A DNA stretch of 64,000 nt from Sphingobacterium allocomposti (GTDB taxonomy: Bacteria; Bacteroidota; Bacteroidia; Sphingobacteriales; Sphingobacteriaceae), in the NCBI RefSeq assembly GCF_008124885.1, contig NZ_VNHX01000001.1:310001-374000 (forward strand), in the 5' to 3' direction. Of the stretch, positions 15,643-24,874 are shown piece after piece. Below the pieces are notes generated by a model, which saw only the letters and a list, made by a program, of their open reading frames with translations, searched no databases and was not told the DNA's origin. Position 1 is the first letter of the stretch. The number at the start of each line of letters is the position of its first letter. The position numbers were made by a program, and so were the translations under genes.

Positions 15643-18600
15643 TTAAGCTTCAACTAATTTTTTACGTAACACATTCTTGTATTCGCGTGGGAATACTTTG
15701 ATAAACTTGTTTTTCTCGCTCGACCAGTTCTGCAAGATAAAGTTGGCGCGTTCACTTTTGGTCAGGTTGATATGCCGCTTGAGTAAAGCGATGATCGCAT
15801 TTTCATCTTCCGTATCCAATGGGTCGAGGTCGACCATCTCCTGGTTGCAGTTGTCGCGGAATGTCCCCGAGATGTCGTAGATCCACGCGATACCACCACT
15901 CATCCCGGCCGCGAAATTCCGTCCTGTAGGGCCTAGGATTAACGCATGTCCGCCTGTCATATATTCACAGCCGTGGTCGCCAATACCTTCAACTACGGCT
16001 GTAGCCCCCGAGTTACGTACCGCGAAGCGTTCTCCAGCCATACCGTTGATAAATAGATGGCCTGATGTTGCCCCATAGAGGGCTACGTTCCCGATGATGA
16101 TGTTGTCATGGGCTATTAACGGGCTGTCGGCGGTGGGGTAGATCGCCAGTTGCGCGCCAGAAAGGCCTTTTCCAACATAATCGTTCGCCTCGCCTTCAAG
16201 CTCAAAGGAGATACCTTTGGCTCCGAATGCACCGAAAGACTGACCTGCTGATCCCTCGAACTTGAAATTAATGGTATTGTCCGGTAGCCCGTCTGCCCCG
16301 TAGAGCTTGGAGATCTCGTTGGACAACATTGTTCCGATGGTGCGGTCTGTATTTTTTACTTTAAATGTGCCGAATACGGGTGTCTTTGATTCTAAGGCAG
16401 GCTTAGCCTGTGTAAGCAGCCCCCAGTCGAGAATCATGCTTAGGCCGTGATCTTGCTCCTGCGTGTTATAAAGTGTTTCCGACGGTTCGTTCCGTGCGAC
16501 ATATAGAATTTTTGAAAAGTCAATTTTGGACGCTTTCCAATGGTCGATGTTTTCGCGCTTCTTCAGGAATTGCGCCCGACCCACCATCTCATTGATGGTG
16601 CGGAAGCCCAGCTGTGCCATAATCTCGCGTACTTCTTCTGCGAGGAAGCGGAACAGGTTTACAATGTCCTCCGGTTTACCGGAGAATAGCTTGCGTAGCT
16701 CCGGATCCTGTGTTGCCACGCCCACAGGGCATGTGTTCAGATGGCATTTGCGCATCATGATGCACCCTCCGGCCACGAGGGCTGCCGTGGCGACCCCCCA
16801 TTCTTCGGCGCCTAACAAGGTGGCAATAACAATGTCGCGGCCTGTTTTCATCTGTCCGTCAGCCTGCAACACAACGCGGCTGCGAAGTTTGTTCTGCACG
16901 AGCGTTTGGTGGGCTTCTGCCAGCCCGAGCTCCCAAGGTAAGCCTGCATGCTTAATAGAGCTTATTGGTGAGGCTCCTGTTCCTCCATCGTAGCCGGCGA
17001 TCAATATCACGTCCGCATGCGCTTTCGCTACACCTGCCGCGATGGTACCGACGCCCGCCTTGGATACCAGTTTTACGTTGATCCGTGCTTTTCTGTTGGC
17101 ATTCTTCAGATCAAAGATAAGCTGTGCCAGGTCCTCTATCGAATAAATATCGTGGTGAGGAGGAGGGGAAATTAACCCAACTCCCGGAGTGGCGTGGCGT
17201 AAACGCGCGATAAACTCGTCGACCTTGTGCCCCGGAAGTTGACCTCCTTCTCCGGGTTTCGCTCCCTGCGCCATTTTGATCTGGATTTCGTCGGCCTCGC
17301 TAAGGTAGTGCGATGTTACCCCAAAGCGCGCCGAGGCCACCTGTTTAATAGCTGAACGCATAGAGTCGCCGTTGGGCAGCCGTTGAAAGCGTATTGCATC
17401 TTCACCGCCTTCGCCGGTGTTGCTCTTAGCGCCGATCCGGTTCATGGCGATGGCCAAGGTACTATGGGCTTCTGTGGAGATCGACCCCATGGACATGGCA
17501 CCGGTAGCGAAACGTTTCATAATGTTTTCGACAGGCTCGACCTCTGCCAGTGGCACCGGTGTACGGTGTTTGGCGAAATCCAACAGCCCGCGTAACGTAA
17601 ACATACGTTCCTTTTGGTTGTTGATGATGGACGCATACTGTTTGTAAGCATTGTAGTCGGTAGTGCGACAAGCCTTTTGCAGCAAGTGAACGGTCTCGGG
17701 GCTCCATAGGTGCCCTTCGCCGCGGCGTTTCCACTGATAGATACCGCCTTCCGGCAGTAGCTTCTTTTCAACGCGGGACTCGCCGAATGCTCTCCAATGT
17801 TTAGATAAGGCTTCCGCAGCGATATCATCTAATGTTAGACCTCCGATGCGTGAAACGGAGCCGCAGAAGTATCTATCTACAACATCTTTATCGATGCCGA
17901 GAACTTCAAATATCTGTGCGCCATGGTACGATTGCAGGGTGGAGATTCCCATTTTGGAGAATATCTTGAGTAAACCTGCACAGATCGCTTTGACGTAATT
18001 TTTCTTTAAATCGTCCCAGGTAAGGCTGGTATCTATCTGCCCAAGTTCTTTCATGGTGCGGATAGAGGCTAACGCCATGTAAGGGTTTATGGCCGTGGCG
18101 CCGAAAGCCAGCAGGCACGCGAAGTGGTGTACTTCCCAAACATCCCCCGCCTCGACAACGAGTCCTACAGCACCTCTGTTCCCTGTCTTTATCAGGTGGT
18201 GGTGCACGGCGGAAACAGCGAGTATAGAAGGTATTGCGGCGTGCTGGGAGTCGATGGCGCGGTCGGAAAGAATGATCACTTCAAATCCATCCCGCACTGC
18301 GTCGTCGGCATAGCGGCAAAGTCTTTCGAGTCCGGCTTCCAATGATCCGGGCTTGCCATCCGCTTTGAAGTAGAGCTGTAGTGTCTTTGCCTGGAAAATG
18401 CCGGTATCTATTGAACGGAGCTTTTCCAGTTCGCTGGAAGTCAGGATCGGGTGCTCTAATGTTACGCAGTGGCAGAATTTCTTGTCTTCGACAAGAATAT
18501 TACCGGCGTTGCCGATAAACGTTGCCAAACTCATCACGAGCCGCTCGCGGATCGGGTCAATCGGAGGATTCGTAACCTGCGCAAAGAACTGCTTAAAATA

Positions 18601-20157
18601 ACTTGACAGGTGCTGAGGCTGATCGGAAAGAATGGCGAGAGGCACATCAGTTCCCATAGAGCCTATCGGTTCGTATCCTGTCAGGGCCATCGGCGTTAAT
18701 ATCGCTTCCAGGTCTTCCCGGGAATATCCGAAAGCCTGTTGGTACTTGAATACCGACTCTTTTTTTAGATACGTGTAAGTTACGCGCGGCTCTTCCAGTT
18801 CCTGGAGACGGATTTTATAGTTGTTGAGCCATTCGCCGTAAGGCTGCTGGCGTACCAATTCGCCTTTAACTTCTTCGTCGGAGCGGATACATCCCTGCTC
18901 CATATCCACAACGAAAATTTTTCCGGGCTGCTGCCGTCCTTTTTTTATAATCAGATTTTCGGGGATCGGTAATGCACCGGCCTCGGACGCGACGACTACG
19001 CGGTCGTCGGAGGTTACGGCGAAGCGTAACGGACGTAATCCATTACGGTCGAGTGTAGCTCCAATGATTTTTCCGTCGGTAAAACAGAGTGCAGCGGGGC
19101 CGTCCCAAGGCTCCATTAGCGTTGCATGATATTCGTAGAAAGCCTTCTTCAGCGGGTCCATTTGCGTGTTGCCATCCCATGCTTCAGGTACGAGCATCAG
19201 CATGACATGCGGTAGGCTACGGCCGCTGTGGAGCAGAAGTTCCACCACATTATCGAGACAGGCAGAATCCGACTGTCCGCGGTCAACCACAGGCAACAGG
19301 ATTTGCATCTCCTCTTCCGTAAAATAGGGCGATGACAACGAGCGGGCTCCCGCATAAAACCAGTTGAGGTTCCCTGTAAGGGTATTGATCTCCCCGTTAT
19401 GGGCGATATTCCGGAACGGCTGGGCGAGCGACCACGATGGGAATGTGTTTGTAGAGAAACGTGAGTGGACCAGACCGAACGCCGAGACGACGCGCGGATC
19501 TTTTAGGTCTTCGAAATATGTTCCGACCTGATAGGTTGTCAGCTGCCCCTTGTAGATAATGGTCTTACAGGAAAGCGACGCTATATACAACGGTAACGGA
19601 TATTCCTGATGTTCTTTTACTTTTTGGATGATGAGCCGCCTAAGTACGAACAGCTTCCGTTCGAAATCTTCGGTGGTGGAGACGCCGTCAGGACGGGATA
19701 CGAAAAACTGGACAATTTCGGGTTCGGCGCTGAGTGCCGTAGGGCCAATGCCGTCCCGGTTTACAGGAACATCGCGGAAGCCAAGAAACTTCATGCCTCT
19801 GTTTTCTGTAGCTTCCATAATTGCCTGGCGGCATACGGCGTTTAACTCTTCGTCTTTTGGAAGGAATACCATGCCGGTGCCATAGTAGCCGGGCTCTTCC
19901 AGCTGAATGCCAATGTTAATACATTCTTCCCACAAAAATTCGTGAGGAAGCTGAATCATGATACCAGCTCCATCCCCGCTTTCCGGATCACACCCGCATG
20001 CACCTCTATGCTCCATGTTTTCCAACATAGTTAAGGCGTCTCTGACCTGCTGATGTGATTTTTGACCTTTGATGTGCGCTACAAAACCTACCCCACAGGC
20101 ATCATGCTCAAAGTCGGGGTTGTAAAGCCCTTGTTCCGGTAATCTTTCGTTTATCAT
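15643..20157 (-). CDS. gltB: glutamate synthase (NADPH) large subunit
   Basis: The 1504-residue GltB makes two glutamates from glutamine and 2-oxoglutarate, the second step of GS-GOGAT ammonia assimilation. A 20-residue propeptide precedes the N-terminal nucleophile C21 (HDACGVGFVAH) of the class II amidotransferase domain (21-~430). A central domain, the FMN-binding synthase domain with the GGTGASPISSIKHAGLPWELG motif and the 3Fe-4S cysteines (CIMMRKCHLNTCPVG) follow. The C-terminal beta-helix is rich in glycine (GAFGAKG, NGMAGERFAVRNSG). Full length. GAGGAGAAA precedes the start codon. Confidence 0.97.
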   Translation of the reverse strand: MINERLPEQGLYNPDFEHDACGVGFVAHIKGQKSHQQVRDALTMLENMEHRGACGCDPESGDGAGIMIQLPHEFLWEECINIGIQLEEPGYYGTGMVFLPKDEELNAVCRQAIMEATENRGMKFLGFRDVPVNRDGIGPTALSAEPEIVQFFVSRPDGVSTTEDFERKLFVLRRLIIQKVKEHQEYPLPLYIASLSCKTIIYKGQLTTYQVGTYFEDLKDPRVVSAFGLVHSRFSTNTFPSWSLAQPFRNIAHNGEINTLTGNLNWFYAGARSLSSPYFTEEEMQILLPVVDRGQSDSACLDNVVELLLHSGRSLPHVMLMLVPEAWDGNTQMDPLKKAFYEYHATLMEPWDGPAALCFTDGKIIGATLDRNGLRPLRFAVTSDDRVVVASEAGALPIPENLIIKKGRQQPGKIFVVDMEQGCIRSDEEVKGELVRQQPYGEWLNNYKIRLQELEEPRVTYTYLKKESVFKYQQAFGYSREDLEAILTPMALTGYEPIGSMGTDVPLAILSDQPQHLSSYFKQFFAQVTNPPIDPIRERLVMSLATFIGNAGNILVEDKKFCHCVTLEHPILTSSELEKLRSIDTGIFQAKTLQLYFKADGKPGSLEAGLERLCRYADDAVRDGFEVIILSDRAIDSQHAAIPSILAVSAVHHHLIKTGNRGAVGLVVEAGDVWEVHHFACLLAFGATAINPYMALASIRTMKELGQIDTSLTWDDLKKNYVKAICAGLLKIFSKMGISTLQSYHGAQIFEVLGIDKDVVDRYFCGSVSRIGGLTLDDIAAEALSKHWRAFGESRVEKKLLPEGGIYQWKRRGEGHLWSPETVHLLQKACRTTDYNAYKQYASIINNQKERMFTLRGLLDFAKHRTPVPLAEVEPVENIMKRFATGAMSMGSISTEAHSTLAIAMNRIGAKSNTGEGGEDAIRFQRLPNGDSMRSAIKQVASARFGVTSHYLSEADEIQIKMAQGAKPGEGGQLPGHKVDEFIARLRHATPGVGLISPPPHHDIYSIEDLAQLIFDLKNANRKARINVKLVSKAGVGTIAAGVAKAHADVILIAGYDGGTGASPISSIKHAGLPWELGLAEAHQTLVQNKLRSRVVLQADGQMKTGRDIVIATLLGAEEWGVATAALVAGGCIMMRKCHLNTCPVGVATQDPELRKLFSGKPEDIVNLFRFLAEEVREIMAQLGFRTINEMVGRAQFLKKRENIDHWKASKIDFSKILYVARNEPSETLYNTQEQDHGLSMILDWGLLTQAKPALESKTPVFGTFKVKNTDRTIGTMLSNEISKLYGADGLPDNTINFKFEGSAGQSFGAFGAKGISFELEGEANDYVGKGLSGAQLAIYPTADSPLIAHDNIIIGNVALYGATSGHLFINGMAGERFAVRNSGATAVVEGIGDHGCEYMTGGHALILGPTGRNFAAGMSGGIAWIYDISGTFRDNCNQEMVDLDPLDTEDENAIIALLKRHINLTKSERANFILQNWSSEKNKFIKVFPREYKNVLRKKLVEA

Positions 20158-20523
20158 TTTCTCCTCAAAATATTAGGTTGCTAATATATGAATAAAAAAC
20201 GATCTTTTTTAAAGATTTTATAAAAAATATTATCTGTTGTTGTTTTATTGATAAATAACAGCGTTTTTTTTGTTGATATTGTATTCTTGTTTGTAGATGC
20301 GCCGTAATTGGAAATATCATTCTGTAACTTTCTTATGAGAGCGAATTTATGATTGTGGCGGCCTGGTTCAGTAAACCCGGAGACGCCGCTGCCGCCGGAC
20401 GGGAATATTGCCGCGCGCCAAAAGGGATGACGAATGGGTGCAGGTCCTGACGGAGGGGTAATCGATGCTTGGATATGGATTTTTTTATGTATTTTTAGCT
20501 ATTATTAATCTAACAGAAAACAC
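20158..20523. other. intergenic region between gltB and a divergent secreted-protein gene
   Basis: These 366 bp hold no convincing ORF. The part next to gltB is very AT-rich with a weak ATCTTT/AAAGAT hairpin at about 20199-20213. The gltB and downstream-gene promoters should both lie here. TATTTTTA at about 20489 resembles a -7 box for the plus-strand gene. No riboswitch was recognised. Confidence 0.4.
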
Positions 20524-21141
20524 GTGAAAAATCTAACTAATGTAATGGTATGGCTACTCATACCGCTATTCTTGGTTCCGGCGATCGCCGTTGGTCAAAA
20601 GATGAAAGTCGCATCGGGCAATTTTGAATTTCTAAGGGGGCAGCGCAATTTAAATGTGGTGTTTGACTATGCGGGCGCTACGTTTTATAATGAGATGATG
20701 TCGGAACAGGACTATATCAATAAACGTATTGATGAGATTACCAGGGATAAAGGAGCGGACGAAGCTGAAGTTTGGCGTAAGGATTGGGACTATTCAAAAT
20801 CCACAACATTTGTGAATAAATTTTTAGCATCGATGAACAAAAACCTGGCCATCAAATCGTCGACAGATGAAGGGGACGCAACCTACACGGTGATTGTCAA
20901 AACCACTTGGATCTACCCGGGCTGGTTTGCGGGGGTGATGGCTCAGGCAGCAAAGGTAAGTACGATTTTGCGTTTTGTTGAAACGGCAGATCATAGCAAG
21001 GTGCTTCTGGAGATCCACAGTACAAAGGCTCCGGGAAACATTCAATTTGTCGGTATTCCAAATAACAATGATCGTATGTCGGAGGGCTATGCGAAAACCG
21101 GGAAGACACTCGCTGCTCTGATTAATAAGAAACTGAACTAA
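20524..21141 (+). CDS. secreted hypothetical protein
   Basis: The 205-residue protein begins with a signal peptide (MKNLTNVMVWLLIPLFLVPAIAVG, cleavage near residue 24) and is predicted to act in the periplasm or outside the cell. The mature part has a strand-rich pattern with ATYTVIVKTTWIYPGW and RFVETADHSKVLLEIHSTKAPG, reminiscent of small periplasmic proteins with a single alpha/beta domain, but I cannot assign a family. It is monocistronic, with its own terminator directly behind. Confidence 0.65.
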   Translation: MKNLTNVMVWLLIPLFLVPAIAVGQKMKVASGNFEFLRGQRNLNVVFDYAGATFYNEMMSEQDYINKRIDEITRDKGADEAEVWRKDWDYSKSTTFVNKFLASMNKNLAIKSSTDEGDATYTVIVKTTWIYPGWFAGVMAQAAKVSTILRFVETADHSKVLLEIHSTKAPGNIQFVGIPNNNDRMSEGYAKTGKTLAALINKKLN

Positions 21142-21150
21142 GCTATATCT

Positions 21151-21190
21151 GCAAGCAGATCGGTTACGTTTTACCCATCTGCTTGCTTTT
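21151..21190 (+). terminator. intrinsic terminator
   Basis: The 10-bp stem GCAAGCAGAT (21151-21160) / ATCTGCTTGC (21177-21186) has a 16-nt loop and is followed by TTTT. Confidence 0.65.
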
Positions 21191-21238
21191 GTTGCTTTTA
21201 TTGTAGAATTTTGATGCGTATTTTAGTCATAGCTATCC

Positions 21239-22336
21239 ATGAAAATTACAGCTGTAGAAATTTATCGTTTAAGTATCCCGATGGAACCCTTTGTCATTGC
21301 AACGGGGACTATGGATTATGCACAGAACACGTTCGTACGGGTCATGACGGACATGGGGATATATGGGGTGGGCGAATGTTCGGCGTTTCCCATGATTGTC
21401 GGTGAAACGCAGGATACGTGTTTGGTTCTTGCGCGCGACTTCGCCCGTTTATGGAAGGGAAAGGATCCGCTGGCGATTGCCGAGCGCATGGGCGAATTGA
21501 ATCTGTATATAGCCGGGAATACTACGGTAAAGTCGGCATTCGATATGGCCCTGCATGACCTTTCGGCAAAACATGCCGGGCTCCCCCTCTATCGTTTTTT
21601 AGGAGGAGAGCGGAGAGATATCGTTACAGATATCACCCTCGGTATCGGCGAGCCGGCGCAAATGGCCGACAAAGCGGCCACATTGAAGGCTGGCGGGGCC
21701 GAAGCGCTAAAAGTCAAGCTCGGAAAAAAGCCAAAGGAAGATGTGGCGCGCATACGGGAGATCCGTAAGGCTGTTGGTTTTGATATTCCCATACGTATTG
21801 ATGCGAATCAAGGCTGGACCTTTGAGGAGGCCCTGGAGGCACTTGGCGGCCTCGAGCCCTTCAAAATTCAATTTTGCGAACAGCCGATGCGTACTTATAA
21901 CGACCACCTGTTGCCGGAACTGCGGAGCCAGACCATCGTCCCGATCATGGCCGATGAATCGGTCTATTCGCATCGTGACGCAGAACGCCTATGTAGAAAC
22001 GATGGATGCGATTATATCAATATTAAATTTTCTAAATCAACCGGTATCGCGGAAGCTTTGCGGATACAGGAATTGGCCGCCGCATATCAGATTCCCTGTA
22101 TGATCGGAGGGATGCTCGAGTCGCGCCTGGCGCTGGCAGCAAAGGTACATTTCGCATACGCGGCGCCCAACGTTAAATTTTTCGATCTGGACACCTGTAT
22201 GGTGGGACATCTGGAAGACCCGGTTATCGGCGGGGTAGCGTACCGGGGATATCACGTTTCCGTATCCGAAGAAATCGGCATCGGTGCGGATATAAGTCCC
22301 GCATTTCTGGACAGATGCGAGAAGTGGGTGATTTAA
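21239..22336 (+). CDS. enolase-superfamily dipeptide epimerase (L-Ala-D/L-Glu epimerase type)
   Basis: The 365-residue protein has the N-terminal enolase capping domain and a TIM barrel. The acid/base pair is K158xK160 (LKVK) on strand 2 and K263 or K266 opposite (NIKFSK). Metal ligands are D188 (DANQGW), E214 (CEQP) and D239 (ADES). This set matches the muconate-lactonizing subgroup with dipeptide epimerases, which invert the second residue of L-Ala-D-Glu from murein or other dipeptides. The exact dipeptide is uncertain. A 34-residue ORF follows 25 bp downstream. Confidence 0.82.
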   Translation: MKITAVEIYRLSIPMEPFVIATGTMDYAQNTFVRVMTDMGIYGVGECSAFPMIVGETQDTCLVLARDFARLWKGKDPLAIAERMGELNLYIAGNTTVKSAFDMALHDLSAKHAGLPLYRFLGGERRDIVTDITLGIGEPAQMADKAATLKAGGAEALKVKLGKKPKEDVARIREIRKAVGFDIPIRIDANQGWTFEEALEALGGLEPFKIQFCEQPMRTYNDHLLPELRSQTIVPIMADESVYSHRDAERLCRNDGCDYINIKFSKSTGIAEALRIQELAAAYQIPCMIGGMLESRLALAAKVHFAYAAPNVKFFDLDTCMVGHLEDPVIGGVAYRGYHVSVSEEIGIGADISPAFLDRCEKWVI

Positions 22337-22361
22337 TCCGGATAGCAAACATGTTAATTGT

Positions 22362-22466
22362 ATGAGTTGGAATATAGGTAGGGAAGAGTTCGTTGTTTTA
22401 GGCGTTTTAATCTGTATACTTGTTCTATTTTACCTGGTCTTCCGTAGATTATTGAAGCGGAAGTAA
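22362..22466 (+). CDS. possible 34-residue single-helix membrane protein
   Basis: From ATG 22362 the frame encodes MSWNIGREEF, then a 17-residue hydrophobic helix (VVLGVLICILVLFYLVF) and a basic tail RRLLKRK. The acidic start, helix and basic end follow the topology of small bacterial membrane proteins. It is 25 bp downstream of the epimerase gene and 70 bp before the deoxyhypusine-synthase homologue. Too short for certainty. Confidence 0.4.
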   Translation: MSWNIGREEFVVLGVLICILVLFYLVFRRLLKRK

Positions 22467-22502
22467 AATAAAATCGCCGTGTCCCATTTCGTCCGGTTTG
22501 TG

Positions 22503-22510
22503 TACCTTTG
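22503..22510 (+). promoter_or_regulatory. candidate -7 element
   Basis: TACCTTTG is an exact TAnnTTTG match 26 nt before the start codon of the deoxyhypusine-synthase homologue. No good -33 box is visible. Confidence 0.4.
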
Positions 22511-22535
22511 TTCTTAGAATAGAAAACTAGAAACT

Positions 22536-23516
22536 ATGAGTACACAAAAAGGTCCTATTTCTCAATTTCTGGAGAAAAACTACCTACACTTCAACGCTGC
22601 AGCGTTAGTCGACGCGGCGCAAGGTTATGAGGCTCACCTATTGGACGGTGGTAAAATGCTAATTTCTTTAGGTGGGGCGATGAGTACAGCTGAATTGGGC
22701 ATTTCATTAGCTGAGATGATCCGCCAGGACAAGGTTCAATTTATTTCTTGTACCGGAGCCAACCTGGAAGAGGACGTTATGAATTTAGTGGCCCACTCGC
22801 ACTACAAACGTGTGCCTAACTATCGCGATCTAACGCCCGAGCAGGAACGGGAGTTACTTGATCAACACTATAATCGTGTAACGGATACTTGTATTCCTGA
22901 AGAGGAAGCTTTTCGACGTCTGCAAAAGCACCTGGAAGACGTATGGCACGCCGCTGAAGAAAAAGGTGAGCGCTTTTTTCCGCATGAATTTTTATACCAA
23001 GTTGTAAACTCCGGTGTGCTGGAGCAATACTACGAGATTGATCCGAAGAACTCCTGGATTGTAGCTGCCGCAGAGAAAAATTTACCGATCGTATGTCCGG
23101 GATGGGAAGATTCCACTACTGGAAATATCTTTGCTGCCAATGTCATTAAAGGCAAATTGCAGGCAAGTACCGTAAAATCCGGTATTGAATATATGATCTA
23201 TTTAACGGAATGGTATCGTGCCAACTCAGAAGGTAAAGGGGTAGGATTTTTCCAGATCGGTGGTGGTATTTCGGGCGACTTTCCTATTTGTGTCGTGCCG
23301 ATGATGTATCAGGACCTGGAATGGGAGGATGTTCCTTTTTGGGCCTATTTCTGCCAGATCTCCGATTCAACGACCTCGTACGGCTCTTATTCGGGGGCAG
23401 TGCCAAACGAGAAAATCACCTGGGGTAAGCTGGATATCGACACACCGAAGTTTGTGGTCGAGTCAGATGCTACTATTGTAGCACCGCTAATTTTTGCTTA
23501 TGTCTTAGGTCAATAA
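22536..23516 (+). CDS. deoxyhypusine synthase homologue, probable homospermidine synthase
   Basis: The 326-residue NAD-dependent enzyme belongs to the deoxyhypusine synthase family. NAD-binding glycine segments (LGGAMSTAELG, FFQIGGGISGDFP) and the catalytic-lysine motif W296GK298 near the C-terminus are present. Bacteria lack eIF5A, and several bacterial homologues instead make homospermidine from putrescine or spermidine. Homospermidine is the main polyamine reported for many Sphingobacteriaceae, so that activity is the best inference. No other polyamine gene is adjacent. The gene is followed 62 bp later by an uncharacterised gene. Confidence 0.82.
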   Translation: MSTQKGPISQFLEKNYLHFNAAALVDAAQGYEAHLLDGGKMLISLGGAMSTAELGISLAEMIRQDKVQFISCTGANLEEDVMNLVAHSHYKRVPNYRDLTPEQERELLDQHYNRVTDTCIPEEEAFRRLQKHLEDVWHAAEEKGERFFPHEFLYQVVNSGVLEQYYEIDPKNSWIVAAAEKNLPIVCPGWEDSTTGNIFAANVIKGKLQASTVKSGIEYMIYLTEWYRANSEGKGVGFFQIGGGISGDFPICVVPMMYQDLEWEDVPFWAYFCQISDSTTSYGSYSGAVPNEKITWGKLDIDTPKFVVESDATIVAPLIFAYVLGQ

Positions 23517-23578
23517 TTACGCCGATTCCCGGATTCGTCCACGAGGCAGGTCCGGGAATTTGCACCAAGGGAGCATAG

Positions 23579-24112
23579 ATGAATCTCATAACTAAAAATC
23601 CGGTAGCGTTACACGCTTTGATGTCCGAGACCCTGTTTGGTGTTGATACGGATGGAGCGGCGGTTCCCCAGGCGGGCGAAGATCTGAGAAGTACACCGGC
23701 TTCAGAAGGGAAGCAGGGAGGGGCATTTGCCTACCGGGGAGACAAATCAAACGGGGTTTTATTTATTCTCCGATATCCAGATTACCCATATTTTTCGCCG
23801 CAGGCGGAAGAGGCTTTCATAAAGACTATCGGCGCATTGAAGTTAACATGGCAGAACGTGGCCGTGGTGAACCTGGCGAATCCGCACAATCCTAACGATT
23901 TCAAACAGATCATGGAGTTTTTTCAACCGACCAAAATTACCCTGCTCGGCGTGGAACCTGCATCACTGAAATTGCCTGCCATTGGGCATAACGCATACAT
24001 GAAGGGACGTGTAGCCACGGTTTTCAATACGTTTAGTTTTGAGGAAATGTTTGCTGACCCTGAAAAGAAGAAGCTCTTCTGGAGCGAATTTAAGACGTTT
24101 ATTAATGGTTAA
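23579..24112 (+). CDS. conserved hypothetical protein
   Basis: The 177-residue cytoplasmic protein has no signal or membrane segment. Its pattern alternates strands and helices: GVLFILRYPDYPYFSPQ, then a helix, LTWQNVAVVNLANP, a helix, KITLLGVEPASLKLP and a helical end. That suggests an alpha/beta three-layer domain. Similar proteins seem to exist in Bacteroidota from memory but I cannot name the family. Position between the deoxyhypusine-synthase homologue and rdgB gives no functional hint. Confidence 0.6.
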   Translation: MNLITKNPVALHALMSETLFGVDTDGAAVPQAGEDLRSTPASEGKQGGAFAYRGDKSNGVLFILRYPDYPYFSPQAEEAFIKTIGALKLTWQNVAVVNLANPHNPNDFKQIMEFFQPTKITLLGVEPASLKLPAIGHNAYMKGRVATVFNTFSFEEMFADPEKKKLFWSEFKTFING

Positions 24113-24179
24113 GTGCTAACGGCCAAAGTAAACTAAATGTTTAAGAGGCACGCATACTTGACCGCTAATCATAACTACT

Positions 24180-24755
24180 ATGTTTGAACTGGTTTTTGCG
24201 ACAAACAACAAACACAAACTCGAAGAGGTGCAGGCCATTATAGGCGACCGTTTTCATATTAAATCGCTTTCTGACATTGGGTGTAGCGACGATATTCCGG
24301 AAACCGGAGTAACTTTTGAGGAAAATGCCCAGCAGAAGACAGACTACCTGGTAAAGCGATATGGATTGGATTGTTTCGGCGACGATTCCGGATTGGAGGT
24401 GACGTCGTTGGGCGGAGAGCCGGGAGTCTATTCTGCCCGGTATTCGGGAACGCGGGATATGGAGAGAAATATTGATCTGTTGTTAGAGAGGCTGGGGGAT
24501 ACCCCGGATCGGAAGGCCCGTTTTAGAACGGTTATTTCTCTTTATTTAAATGGGCAGCAGTACTTTTTTGAGGGTACGATAGAAGGACATATTCTCGATG
24601 CGCGACGTGGAGACGGCGGGTTCGGTTACGATCCGATTTTTGTTCCCGATGGTTATGATCGGACATTTGCCGAGATGTCCCTGGAGGAGAAGAATAAAAT
24701 TAGTCACAGGGCCGTAGCCGTTGAAAAGCTGGCCGCTTTTCTGAACACGCTTTAG
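24180..24755 (+). CDS. rdgB: non-canonical purine NTP pyrophosphatase RdgB/HAM1
   Basis: The 191-residue enzyme hydrolyses ITP, dITP and XTP to monophosphates so that deaminated purines are kept out of nucleic acids. Family motifs are FATNNKHKLEE at the N-terminus, GVTFEENAQQK, FGDDSGLEV, GVYSARYSG, GDGGFGYDPIFVP and the C-terminal KNKISHRAVA. All conserved substrate-loop residues are present and the length is normal. Confidence 0.95.
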   Translation: MFELVFATNNKHKLEEVQAIIGDRFHIKSLSDIGCSDDIPETGVTFEENAQQKTDYLVKRYGLDCFGDDSGLEVTSLGGEPGVYSARYSGTRDMERNIDLLLERLGDTPDRKARFRTVISLYLNGQQYFFEGTIEGHILDARRGDGGFGYDPIFVPDGYDRTFAEMSLEEKNKISHRAVAVEKLAAFLNTL

Positions 24756-24874
24756 CGGCGTTAGTGGCGGGGCGGGTGTGGTCCGGCCGGTCAATAATCC
24801 CTTCCGGAAGTATTCAGGCGACATGCTATGACGCCTTTTGCTTCAAACAGACAACAATCGTATGCAGCATATAC

